Source: Euglena gracilis
Taxonomy: Eukaryota; Euglenida; Euglenophyceae; Euglenales
Assembly: GCA_039621445.1 (NCBI GenBank)
Contig: CP154956.1
Coordinates: 33,143,437-33,207,436 of the forward strand
Length of the DNA stretch: 64,000 nt
Reading direction: 5' to 3'
The notes under the pieces are model-generated. The model was given only the letters and a program-made list of their open reading frames with translations. It ran no database searches and had not been told where the DNA came from. Made by a program: the position numbers and the translations under genes. Shown here one piece after another: positions 54,430 to 64,000 of the stretch. The stretch's first letter is position 1. Every line of letters starts with the position of its first letter.

Positions 54430-55080
54430 TGTTGCCGTCCCTCTGACAGCAACACGGTTGCTATTGTTTATTCGCCGCAGCTGTGGCACTAACCTGTTTG
54501 CACCTTTTAGCTTACACCCTCTGTTATGTGTCCAAAAGTCTCTCACACTACCTACTACAAATGAAGCCTGTCAGCTGTACCACATGTTGCTGTGTGTTAT
54601 GGTCCCTGGAAATGACATCCACATTTCAGTTTCCCGCCCGAACCGGCGTTCTGGACGCCGGTTCGGCGCATAATTTTTTGTGTTGAACCGGCGTCCAGAA
54701 CGCCAGTTTGGGCGGGAAGCCAGAGCCCCAATACACGGTTTCAAAATGGGAATATTGCTCTTTCGGATACACATGATCTGTGGGGGGGGGGTCAGAATTT
54801 CCAGATGGGCTGAACACAGGGGGCTCAAAAAAATTGAATGTGCAGTGAGAATTGCGGGAGGACAGTCGAGGACATTGGTGTAGAAACTGGGGGGGCAGGG
54901 GGGGCAGCCGCCCCCCCCCCCGAGATTTTTTCACCCCCCCCGAGAATTTTTTTGACTCAAATTTTTTTCGCCCCACCCGAGAAAAAATTACCCTCCAAAA
55001 AATTCTTTTGCTATTCTCAAAGAGTTTTCACATTAAGAACTCAACTTTTCATTCAACTTTTGGGTGTTTTTGCTGTTGGA
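54430..55080. other. Repeat-derived, no gene
   Basis: 54640-54742 is the hairpin end of the 50-54.7 kb element. 54890-54990 has C-runs with CCCGAGAATTTTTT repeats. Confidence 0.4.
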
Positions 55081-55094
55081 CATCGCTGTCGTTT

Positions 55095-56087
55095 CGCCGC
55101 CCTTCGGGCGGCCAAACAAGTCCAGAAGTTATGGGTTGGAGGGGAAGAAAGTCTTCTTTTTTCCCTCAATTTGGGGTTTTTGTTTGTGAATATATCCACT
55201 GTCGTCTCGCCGCCCTTCGGGCGGCGAGTACACGTGTACCTTGCCTTGGCTTCTAACGTTCAAATTTTTTAAAGAGCACACCATTTCTATTTCAAGATCT
55301 GTGTTTGGGCCAAGAGTGAGGGGGGAGCCCAGGGGCGGGGACCGCGGCGCCGAACTTTTTACGTCTGGAAATCGACCCAAACACAGTTTCTGTACCCACC
55401 GAAACCGATTCGGGATCCAAAAAGTACAAAAAAATTGCATTATTTGGGAATCTGCCACTCAATTAGGAATCAAAAGTGCAAAAAATTGTCCCAAATTCCT
55501 AATTGGACCTATTTTTGGACCCAAATGGCACGCAAATTCCTAATTGGGATATACAATTAGAGGAAAGAATGACATCACACAAGTCACGCATGACCTGCCA
55601 CATCCATTTTTTTGCGTAACTATTCGAGGGCCCTAAATTAACAAAATCCCTTGTGTTTCCACGTCGTTTTGGGGGCAAATCCCTTGCGTTTCCAAGTCGT
55701 TTTGGGAAGCCAACATCAAAAAAGGGGGGGGCCCAGTCATGGGGTGGGGGTCGACCGAGGGCGACCAACCTTGCAGAGGGACCCCCACTGCCCCCCCCCC
55801 CAGGCCGTCGCCACCCCCCATCCCTTCGGGCGGCATGTATTTTTTGTTCCATACAAAATTGCCCGGAGGGGGCGGGTTTTGGCAGGCAACCTCTTTTTTC
55901 GCACTTGGCACTCGTTTGAAATCCCAACACACAAAAGGCAACGCCGTCTTGCCGCCCATTGGCAGCTTGGAAGTTTCCAAATTGTGATGGATTTGTTCCA
56001 TGATGTCAAAAAATTGCCACATTTTTTTTGTCACGTTCAATTCCTTCTTTCAAAAAAGCACCACCGTCTCGCTGCCCTTCAGGCGGC
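55095..56087. repeat. Four GCCGCCCTTCGGGCGGC hairpins
   Basis: Stable stems closed by a TTCG or TTCA loop lie at 55095-55112, 55208-55225, about 55822-55834 and 56070-56087. Three are preceded by CCACTGTCGTCTCG or a close variant. A broken version (CGTCTTGCCGCCCATTGGCA) lies at 55945. Confidence 0.75.
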
Positions 56088-57550
56088 AAAGAGAAAACAA
56101 CACACACACACACAACATTGGTAACAGCGGTTTTTTTTAGTCGTGGACCCCCGGGGGGGGGGGAGTGTTGGTCCGGCCGAGCCCCCCCCCCCCCCGGGGG
56201 GGTCCGCCCGTCCCCTCCCCCCGGGAGTGGGATATACTTTTTTATACTTTTTAAAAAAGTGCTATTTTTTGGAAGTTTTCTGTTCATGGCCGGCGCTAAC
56301 TTCGCTTCTGGCCCAGGATCTCCCCCCCCCCCGAGGAAAAATTGTTTCTACACCACTGGTCGAGGATTAGCATTGATCATGCCGAACAAACAGGAAAAAT
56401 GGACACTCTCCAACACCACTTGTCTTCCCAACGGATCTTATCAACTACAGAAAGAGGAAGCACTCCCTTAGAGACTCGAAAGGCCATGACCTTTACAACT
56501 GATGTTTTGTAAGGAGCAAGGATAATTTTTTTGTCTGCACACTTGTTTTTTGCGGCGATCTTTTTTTCTTCTCCCCTCTTCTTCGTTTCATCACAGCAAC
56601 CATGCCAGTGCATTGCAGAAAGCCTCACACAAAAAAGGACACCAAGCCGCTTGGTGGGGAGCGGGGGGGGGGACGGGGGGGGACATGGGGGCTCAACCCC
56701 CGTATTTCTGAGGTTCACAACGGAACCGGTGTCCCCCTTTTGATATAGACGCATTGTCCATCACAATTGCTGAGAAAATCAGTGAATTTTCTCCGTGCTG
56801 AACACAAAATTTATGTCAGGAAAAGGTCATTGTTGTTATTATTATTTGGCATCATACCTCTAAGCAGCCATGGATCGACACAATTGATACAACCGGCCAT
56901 GCACACACAGGGGACCACCTTGCGAAGTTGATGGAACAGTCGGTGGAGGAAACACGCCTCCCAACGAAAGCAGTTGTAGTAGGTTTGTTCTTTTTCCTGC
57001 TGTGTGCCATATAGATGGAGCAGCTTGAAAAACCGCTGCCTCTATCTCTACCTTAACCTCAACCTCATGCAGCCTTGGTCGATCAAGGGACTTCCCAACC
57101 AAATGGCAATGTTAGGTTGTCTTGTCAAGGTGGATTCCCCACACCTGAAATTAGGATTTTGACACCAAATTAGGAATCACCATCCCGAAATTTGCAAAAA
57201 AAAACATATCCCTAAAAATTGGGAATCTACCTGATCAAATTAGGCATCCCTAGCAAAAATTTTCCTGAAAATTTTTGGCCGAAAAGGGTCTCAGGTCGTG
57301 TCACAGTCACGGGGGGGACACCTCCGTGGCACCCAGAATGGTGGTGCCCCCCGCGTCCACCATTCATTTTTTCACCACAGCAGCAACTTTTTGCATCTCA
57401 GCAATGAAAAACTCCAGGGATGGAGGGACTTTCAGACTGGCCTCCCACACGAGGTTTTGCCGCTTGGCCATCAAAAACAATCTATGGAAAAATAAAGGAT
57501 CCAAATTTCACTTTTCACCGGACCAATTTCATCACATCACTCATATCGAC
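55500..57550. other. No recognised gene
   Basis: AATTCCTAATTGGGA-type words recur at 55440-55555 and 57140-57240. A minus-strand frame at 56860-57102 looks compositionally normal but has no motif or clear splice border. Confidence 0.35.
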
Positions 57551-57680
57551 ATTAACGGATTTTAGCAGGGGTTAGTATAAAACGATTTTCAGCAGGGGCG
57601 CCGGGCGGCCTGGCGCCTTCGGCACCTTGGGGTCGCCCGGCGCCCCTGCTAAAACCATTAGTGGCAGTCAATTTTTGTTT
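57551..57680. repeat. Hairpin related to 39.7 and 42.6 kb
   Basis: TTCAGCAGGGGCGCCGGGC and its complement surround GGCGCCTTCGGCACC. The outer arms are degenerate (ACATTAACGGATTTTAGCAG). It is followed by the GAAACCGTGTATTGGGGCTC terminal motif at 57684. Confidence 0.7.
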
Positions 57681-58044
57681 AGAAACCGTGTATTGGGGCT
57701 CTGGCTTCACGCCCGAATCGGCGTCCAGAACGCCGGTTCGGGCGGGAAGCCAGCGTCTGAGGAACCCAAAATAAAAAGTGCCAATAAATGTCCAAAAGGG
57801 GTTGTATACATGTGGCAATCATATCTGAGCAGTTTTTGGGGGGGATTTGGCAGAAATTGGGGTATTTTGTGCAACAATTTCCATTTGGCCAAATTTGGGG
57901 AATTTCTGAAATAGAGTATTATGGGTCGCTAACCAATGGTATGACCACGCCCCCCCCCCCCCGGCTCCTGAAAACGCTCCGGTTGCAGTGGACACCTCTG
58001 ACCTGCCGTCCGTTTCCCCCCCCCCCCGGGGCACACCTCCCCTG

Positions 58045-58215
58045 TCTGGCCGATGTGCTGTGATGGTTCCAAAAAAGGCCGACTGCCGAGATTTTTGAGG
58101 TGTTCGCTGTCAAGTGTGTAGTGTTTGGTGGCACTGGAAGTGTGTGGATCTCCGACATCCACCCAGATTTGGATGGATGTGCGAGGGCTGTCGCAACGCT
58201 ATGCAGTACTTCGCT
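58045..58215 (+). pseudogene. PHD-finger copy with in-frame stop
   Basis: It matches the 43.5 kb finger: VPKKADCRDF, TGA at 58096-58098 in place of an Arg codon, then GVRCQVCSVWWHWKCVDLRH and FGWMCEGC. The His ligand is intact. Upstream similarity is lost. Confidence 0.75.
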
Positions 58216-58312
58216 TTCAGTCCTGCTGTCCAGTTTGTGATCGTGCCTGGTTCATTTTCGTCACGTTTCCTGACTGCCATTTCAGCTCCTGTTGAGCTCT
58301 GGGACGCTAGTT

Positions 58313-58314
<2 letters not shown>

Positions 58315-58409
<95 letters not shown>
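58315..58409. repeat. (CA)n microsatellite
   Basis: Uninterrupted CACACA for about 95 bp. Further shorter runs lie at 58705-58735, 58855-58910 and 58968-58990. Confidence 0.95.
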
Positions 58410-58411
<2 letters not shown>

Positions 58412-58489
58412 CACGTGCACATATGCATCTGCGCGTTCTGATTCACATAGCCGCGTTCCCTTCACTTCCCCCCCCCCCCCCCCCCGGGC

Positions 58490-58690
58490 CAACCTCCCCT
58501 GTCTGGCGATGTGCTGTGATGGTTCCAAAAAAGGCCGACCCTGCTCGAGATTTTTGAGTGTTTCGCTGTCAAGTGTTGTATGTTTGTTGGCACGGAAGTG
58601 TGTGGATCTCCGACTCCACCCAGAGTTGGAATGGATGGGCGAGGGCTGTCGCAACGCTATGCAGTACGTCGTTTCAGTCCGCTGATCCAG
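58490..58690 (+). repeat. Degraded duplicate of the 58.1 kb PHD copy
   Basis: It repeats 58035-58225 (CTGTCTGG..GTGCTGTGATGGTTCCAAAA..GCAACGCTATGCAGTAC) with many single-base deletions. The flanking (CA)n and CATATGCATCTGCG-like sequence is repeated too. The indel pattern looks like uncorrected sequence error or a misassembled repeat. Confidence 0.6.
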
Positions 58691-59099
58691 TTGGGTGATC
58701 GTGCACCACACACACACACAACACACCCCACACACCTACACGTGACCTATGCATCTGCGGTTCTGATTCACATAGCCGTAATCCGTTCCGGACTGCCATT
58801 TCAGCTCCTTTGAGGCTCTGGGAAACAGACACCCTCTGGAAAAATGTTTTTACACCACACACACACACACACACACACACATCACACACACACACACACA
58901 CACACACTGGACCACACATGTCAGTTGATTTTCTATACAACACAAACTGAGCCACATTCAGCCTGAACAACACACACACACACACTACACGTGGGCCCTG
59001 AAACACATTTTCAGGGCTGCATATGGGCTCAGCGTTTCTTTGTGTTACATGCCGTAATCCGTTCCAAATGCTCGTGCACCAAAATTCGCTGGTCATGTC

Positions 59100-60800
59100 T
59101 CACGCAAGGGTCAAAAAACGGCAAATTTGTGGAAATTGGACCAAAAAACGGCCACGCCCTCACTGAAAAATGCCTGAACCCGGCTGCCTTCACTGAAAAC
59201 GTGTCATTGACACAAATGCCCTCACTGAAAACGTGCCTGAACCCGGATGCCTTCACTGAAAACGTGTCATTGCCACAAATGCCCTCACTGAAAACGTGTC
59301 ACCCCCCCCCTCTTTTTTTCTTTTTTTCTTTTTTCCTGCCCGGAACTTCGTGGTCTTGATTCACGCAAGGGGTCAAAAACGAATTTGTGAATTTCGACCC
59401 AAAACGGCGCCCTCACTGCAAACGTGCTCCTGAACCCGGATGCCTTCACTGAAAACGTTTCATTACACAAATGCCCTCACTGAAACGTGCCTGAACAACC
59501 CGGATGCTTTCAGTGAAAACGTGTCACTTGCCACAAATGCCCTCACTGAAACGTGTCACCCCCCCCCTCTTTTTTTCCTTTTTTTTCTTTTTCCCCACAG
59601 GGCACCGCAGTCCTGCCAAATATGGCCAAAACGCACGGCAAAAAACTTTTTTTTTTATTTTTGTGAATTTGTGAATTTTTTCTTTTTTGGTGAATTGTAG
59701 TCTTTTGCCACCCACCTCCACCTAGGACGTACCCCCCCCCCTTCATGGCACCTTGCTGCACAGGGCAACACACAGAAAAAGTCCGGCTCCGTAGGTGCAG
59801 AGCTTTGCTGCTGTTGCCAACTGTTTGGGACGTTTCGCCCAAACTGTTGTCAAACCATCGGCAATCACTCTTATCTTGAGGCTGGATGCTTTCTTTCCTT
59901 CTCTTTGTTGGCCATGGGACGGGATGGTAGCTGGACCCAGCCTTGTTGTTTCGATGAGGCTAAGCGTTCATCGAACATTGTGTGGTCCCACTGACCAACC
60001 CCCTCGTGGCCTCGTTGCTGTTGTGTGTCCCGAACCTGGCCAGAAACACGAATCTGTGGTTTTTGTGGGTTGCCATTCCCAAAAATATCCAACTTGTTGT
60101 GGGAGCTTGAACAAATTTGTCTGTGACGCCAAACAAACAAAGTTGTCTGTGAACAAAGTTGTCTGTGATTGGCATATCATTTTCATTGCCAAGATTTGGC
60201 AAAAGAGCCAAAGTATGGCTCTTTTGTGTCAAGAAACTGTGTTCGGGCCAAGACTTAGGGGGAGCCCAGGGGCGGGGACCGCGACGCCGAAGGCGCCGCG
60301 GTCGCCCCTGGGCCCCCTAAAACCTTGGCCCAAAACACTGTTCTTGTTTGAAACCGTATTTTGGGCGAAGATTTAAGACTTTTAAAGTCTCGAAATCGGC
60401 CCAAACACGGTTTCTTTGTGTAAAGCGTGTCGTGTGCCGTGATGTCCGCCACTCTGTTTCGTTGTGCTCCAAGGCAACCTAGCCTTCTGTTGTGTTGTAG
60501 AGTGCCCCCGACCCGCCTCACTCGTTGAGGACCACCCGGCCTCGCAACCACACGCCGATTTTTCATGATACTGTTTTTGGCTTTTTACTCAGGGTTGCCA
60601 CAGATGCCCTCACTGAAAACGTGCCTGAACCCGGATGCCTTCACTGAAAACGTGTCATTGCCACAAATGCCCTCACTGAAAACGTGCCTGAACCCGGATG
60701 CCTTCACTGAAAACGTGTCATTGCCACAAATGCCCTCATTGAAAACGTGTTCATGACCACGAATTTCAGGGCAGGCATTTGGCGGGCTGAACACGTTTTT
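59100..60800. mobile_element. TIR element, inverted copy 2 of the 53.06 kb element
   Basis: On the opposite strand it repeats 53060-54011: the CCTCACTGAAAACGTG arrays, the AAAGTTGTCTGTGA repeats, the AAAGAGCCAAAGTATGGCTC hairpin, and the TTGCGAGGCC..GAGTGAGGCGGGTCG segment. The 59.1-59.57 kb end is internally duplicated. It also holds the foldback at 60230-60414. Confidence 0.7.
60230..60414. mobile_element. Foldback insertion with visible empty site
   Basis: Starts CAAGAAACTGTGTTCGGGCC and ends CCCAAACACGGTTTC. The same position in copy 1 (53376-53392, complement) has no insertion. The bordering bases TTTTGTGT on the left and TTTGTGT on the right suggest a short target duplication. It is the reverse of the composite at 48994-49179. 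Confidence 0.8.
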
Positions 60801-61145
60801 AAGACAGGCGTCGGGCCCTGGAAATAGGTTTTAGTAAATTTGACTCAAAATGCATGGAAACACATTGGAATGACCTTGAAACTGTCAGGTTTCCGGACCC
60901 CCCCTCAGGGTGACTTGGAGAGGCAAGGCGGGTAAGGAGAACCTTGATGGATAAGGGGGGGCAAACACCCCCCCTTTCAAACCCCCCCCCTAACCGAACA
61001 TATACTATGGCCCCCCTCAACCCTTCTTCCGTAAAATGCCGGAACCTTGAAACTATCCCCGCATATTCGTGACCCCTCTCATGTTTTAAAACCATTTACT
61101 GCGCCGTCTAATTAGCCTCTGGTTGCGGGCCATTCTCCTCAATTT

Positions 61146-61215
61146 TTTTAACCTAACCCGATTTAACCCTAACCGTAACCCTATCCCCATCTCTGGCCCT
61201 AACCGTAGCCCTATC
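61146..61215. repeat. Degenerate CCCTAACC-like tract
   Basis: CCTAACCCGATTTAACCCTA then ACCGTAACCCTATCC and GGCCCTAACCGTAGCCCTAT. A related tract is at 62608-62655. It resembles TTAGGG telomere repeats but is too irregular to be a telomere. Confidence 0.5.
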
Positions 61216-61301
61216 CGATGGCCACAGGTAAATGTCTAATGAGCTTAGTCAGCCTATGTTTAATGAGCTTAGTCAGCCCTTCCGGGGGGGGGGGGGGCCA
61301 G

Positions 61302-62444
61302 ACGGTGGACTGGGGGGGGGGGGGCCTCGTCGGCCGACCACCCAACTGGTCGGCCGACTAGGCCCGGTCGGCAGCCAGGCGGCGAGACGGGGGGGGGGCT
61401 GTCCTGCGTGGTCGGCCGACTAGTCGGCCGACCACCCACTCTAATGTAGTTACGGGCCAGTTTCGCCGACTTTTAATCCCCCCCCTGAGAAAAAATTTTG
61501 TCCAACTCACCCCAAAACCAGTCAAAACCCACCCAAATGGCTCCAGCACCACCCAATCGGGGGTGAATATGCAAAAAACTGGGGGGAAAATGTCCATTTT
61601 GGGCCACTTTTGGCAAAAGAACACCTCTCCCCGTTGTATATAAGTCAATATAAGTCAAATTATGCACAAAAAGGACTTAGCCCTCCAAGTATATTGCCAA
61701 CATAGAAGGGATTTTGTTATTTGAGGGGGGGGTGGGGGGGGCGGAGCCCCCCCCCCCGCCTATGCCAAAGTGAGCCACAAAAACGACTTAACCCCGGAGT
61801 ATGTTGCCAACATAGAAGGGATTTTGTTATTTGAGGGGGGGTGGGGGGCGGAGCCCCCCCCCCCGCCTATGCCAAAGTGAGCCACAAAAACGACTTAACC
61901 CCGGAGTATGTTGCAAAAATAGAAGGGATTTTGTTATTTGGGGGGGGTGCGCGGGGGGGGGGGGGCGGAGCCCCCCCCGCCTATGCCAAAGTGAGCCACA
62001 AAAAGACTTAGCCCCCGAGTATGATGCCAACACAGAAGGGATTTTGTTATCTGAGGCTCGGATGGGGGTGGAGGGGGGATTTTTCAGCCTGTCGTGATGC
62101 AGAATGCTTGCATTTCTAAAGGATTTTCATGTAATCCCTGTTTCGTCATTGGTTTTTTACCCCTCCGGACCCCATAAAGGGCCCACCGACCCCCCACCGA
62201 CCAAAGATTTCCATCTGAGGGTGTTCCTGTTGGTGTAAGGCACTTATTTGGACCCATCCGGACCATTTCCGGGTGGTTTGGACACGCCACAGACCATTTT
62301 TATGACCACCGATTAGCCACCGACTAGTTTGCATACAATTTTCTTCATAAAAAGTCGGCGAGACTGGCCCGTAACTACATTAGAGTGGGTGGTCGGCCGA
62401 CTAATCCGCCGACCACCCAGGACCCCCCCCCCCCAGTCTACCGC
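61302..62444. mobile_element. TIR element of about 1.14 kb with internal array
   Basis: Outer ends GGTGGACTGGGGGGG and CCCCCCAGTCTACCGCC are inverted. Inner inverted repeats of about 62 bp, 61411-61474 and 62351-62413, contain GTCGGCCGACTA and GGCCCGTAACTACATTAGAG. Between them is a four-copy array (61665-62060). No coding sequence was recognised. Confidence 0.65.
61665..62060. repeat. Four tandem units of about 105-120 bp
   Basis: Each unit has AGGGATTTTGTTATTTGAGG, a G-run, CGGAGCCCCCC, CGCCTATGCCAAAGTGAGCC and ACAAAAA..GACTTA. Similar single units lie at 48640-48850 (ATTTTGTTATTTGAGGGGG) and 52685. Confidence 0.8.
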
Positions 62445-62859
62445 CTAGAGCCGGGAGGGGGGCTGCAGCACCCCCTCCCCCGGACCCCCTCACACAAAAT
62501 AACAAAAACCCTTTGTGTACGCAAGGCAAGGATGGCCACGGGTAAACGGCTATCGAGCGTTGTATGGTGCCAACTTTGTTGGCCTACGGCCTCCTCTGTG
62601 ACCATTAATTAACCTAACCCTGACCGTGTCCCCATCCCTGACCCTAACCCAGAATGGCCACTTTGGTTACAAAACGAATTGGTCTGCAGACACTTTCGGA
62701 AGTAATGTACATTTCCTGGAGCTTTTGTTGAAATATCAATTTTTCGACCCAAGATCTTACCCCAGCGAAATGGTAGAGTCGAAATGGGGGGGAGGGGTTT
62801 TGGTGAACCTACCCAGTTTGGAAGCATTGTCCCACCCCCCCCCTGGGGGGTGATTGACT

Positions 62860-63150
62860 GGTTTTTTCAGAATGACTGATTTGTTTTGGGCCCGGACCCC
62901 CCCGGGGGGGGGGGTCGGCCAGGGGTGGGCAAAAGTGGCTTGAGTGACCCCTGTGCCAAAGGCGCCGGGAAAATTTTTTTGGCCTAAAATGGCCTAAAGT
63001 GACTGGAAAGTGGCTGTTTTTCTGAGTGGCCGACCCCCCAGGGGGGGGAGGTAGTGACTGACTGGCTTCCCAAAAAAGTGACTGACTGGTTTTTCAAAAA
63101 GTGGAGTGACCCCCCCCTCCCTCCCCCCCCCCCCGGGGGTCGGTAAATAA
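62860..63150. mobile_element. Foldback with GTGACTGACTGG repeats
   Basis: Inverted GTCGGCCA/TGGCCGAC and CCCCCGGGGGGG blocks surround CCAAAGGCGCCGGGAAAATT. GTGACTGACTGG(C/T)TT is repeated near both ends, as in the 18.9 and 30.5 kb elements. Confidence 0.55.
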
Positions 63151-63454
63151 TTGTATGGTTTGGACCCTTTGTCAGCTGAATAACTTGGGCCTGGCGGGCA
63201 GCTGGGGGGTCAAACGGAGGTGATTTGGAAAACCAAGGTCCAGTCAGGGTTCGATATCAGGAGCGTGTATGGGGTTTAGGTCCGGGCGCTCCGGACAATT
63301 TTCGTGGCCGGGCCAAAAATCGGTAACCTGGACCTTGGTGGGGGGTGAACCGTGTCCCCCCACCATACATCTCTTTAAGGTTTTGCGAACCCCCCCGGGG
63401 GGGGGGGCTGCAGTCAGCCCTGATTTGGGCCCAGCCCAGCTGCAGCAGCACCAG

Positions 63455-63715
63455 GCTTCTTTTTAAGTCAGCAGACCCCCCCCCCCGGGGGGGAAGGGGG
63501 AGGGGTTGGGCCCGGCGGACCCCCCCCCCAGGGGGGGGGTCCCGCGCCGGAGGCGCTGGGTATACCTTTTCGGCGCAAAGCGCCGAAAATTTTTGGAAAT
63601 TGCCTTTAACGGGCCCGATTTTGGGGGGTCCCCCCCCCCCGGGGGGTGTCCCGCGCCACCCTGGGTGGGTGGGGGGACCCCCCTCCCCCCCCCGGGGGGT
63701 CTTAAAAAGAACCCC
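63455..63715. mobile_element. Foldback element, family of 21.9 kb
   Basis: TTCTTTTTAAGTCAGCAGACC on the left pairs with GGGTCTTAAAAAGAACC on the right. The core is TTTTCGGCGCAAAGCGCCGA followed by AAATTTTTGGAAATTGCC. C/G palindromes fill the arms. Confidence 0.7.
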
Positions 63716-63832
63716 GAGCAGCACCCCCCCCCGGGGGGGTGCTGCTAGCCCAGCCAGCCAGCCCATTTTTTTTCGCTCTAGCACTTCCATCCTCTTGCAG
63801 GCTCTTCCGCTTTTCCCGCACACCTCACAACA

Positions 63833-64000
63833 TGGTTCGTCTTTGCGAATGTGGAGACAGACATTCTTCTAGTTGGGGGCAGAAAAGTGTCCGCTACCAC
63901 TCCCCTGGACAGCACTCCGTGGCATGCCTACAATTGTAAACCCATTCTGGAGATGCTTCGTGCCAATGCGAAACGGTCGCGCAGGTGGTCCCTTTCACTA
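63833..64000 (+). CDS. Possible exon at window edge
   Basis: ATG at 63833 opens MVRLCECGDRHSSSWGQKSV, then RYHSPGQHSVACLQL and stop at 63938. Another frame downstream ends at a 5' splice-like CGCGCAG then GTGGTCC (63980). A TTGCAG precedes at 63801. No family was recognised. Confidence 0.25.

Larger units (their letters stand above)
50041..54742. mobile_element. Putative 4.7-kb TIR element with recombinase and PHD genes
   Basis: The left end (GAAACTGTGTCTGGAGGCTC..) at 50041-50098 matches the complement of 54685-54742 with about a dozen differences in 58 bp. Inside, on plus, are a tyrosine recombinase-like gene (51.0-52.3 kb), a tail exon (to 53.04 kb) and a PHD exon (54.1-54.4 kb), interrupted by younger insertions at 51322, 52530 and 53060. 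Treating it as one element is an inference; no target duplication was seen. Confidence 0.4.

Overview
This window is nuclear DNA of a eukaryote, probably a protist or alga with a repeat-swollen genome; it cannot be placed more exactly from sequence alone. The reasons are GT-AG introns with pyrimidine tracts, widely spaced short exons, FYVE, CCCH and PHD zinc fingers, a DIRS-type retrotransposon, and dozens of foldback, inverted-repeat and tandem-repeat families. No rRNA, tRNA or CRISPR array was found. Runs of 6-14 G or C occur throughout, often as C(n)G(n) palindromes, so many frame changes may be real decay or homopolymer errors.

Layout. 0.9-7.2 kb: a nearly complete DIRS-like retrotransposon on the minus strand (gag-like ORF, RT, RNase H, a methyltransferase-like block, tyrosine recombinase) between inverted terminal repeats. 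7.2-21 kb: foldback elements with a FYVE exon (8.5 kb, minus), candidate plus-strand exons (10.3 and 12.2-13.1 kb), and a CCCH zinc-finger exon (15.1-15.5 kb, minus). 21.3-47.5 kb: eleven minus-strand exons whose GT-AG borders and codon phases all agree. They read 568 codons of a Pro/Gln-rich protein with coiled-coil and LARxLQ-type motifs, and the introns are filled with mobile DNA. One intron holds a 1.43-kb element with perfect 12-bp terminal inverted repeats and a 6-bp target duplication. It carries an intron-containing gene for a CRESS-DNA-type Rep (superfamily 3 helicase half).

39.7-61 kb is a nest of mobile elements. One family has inverted ends, a hairpin of about 100 bp outside one end and 32/33-bp tandem arrays inside both ends; one copy encloses an intact gene for a PHD-finger protein. 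Three more PHD copies (44.8, 54.3, 58.1 kb) and a broken tyrosine recombinase gene (51-53 kb) lie nearby. The recombinase is split by a 440-bp inverted-repeat element with an 8-bp target duplication. A 0.95-kb element at 53.06 kb recurs inverted at 59.1-60.8 kb, and that copy carries a foldback insertion whose empty site is seen in the first. 61-64 kb holds another inverted-repeat element with a four-copy array, foldbacks and a possible exon at the right edge.

The candidates for something undescribed are the Rep-carrying inverted-repeat element and the PHD-finger/tyrosine-recombinase element family.
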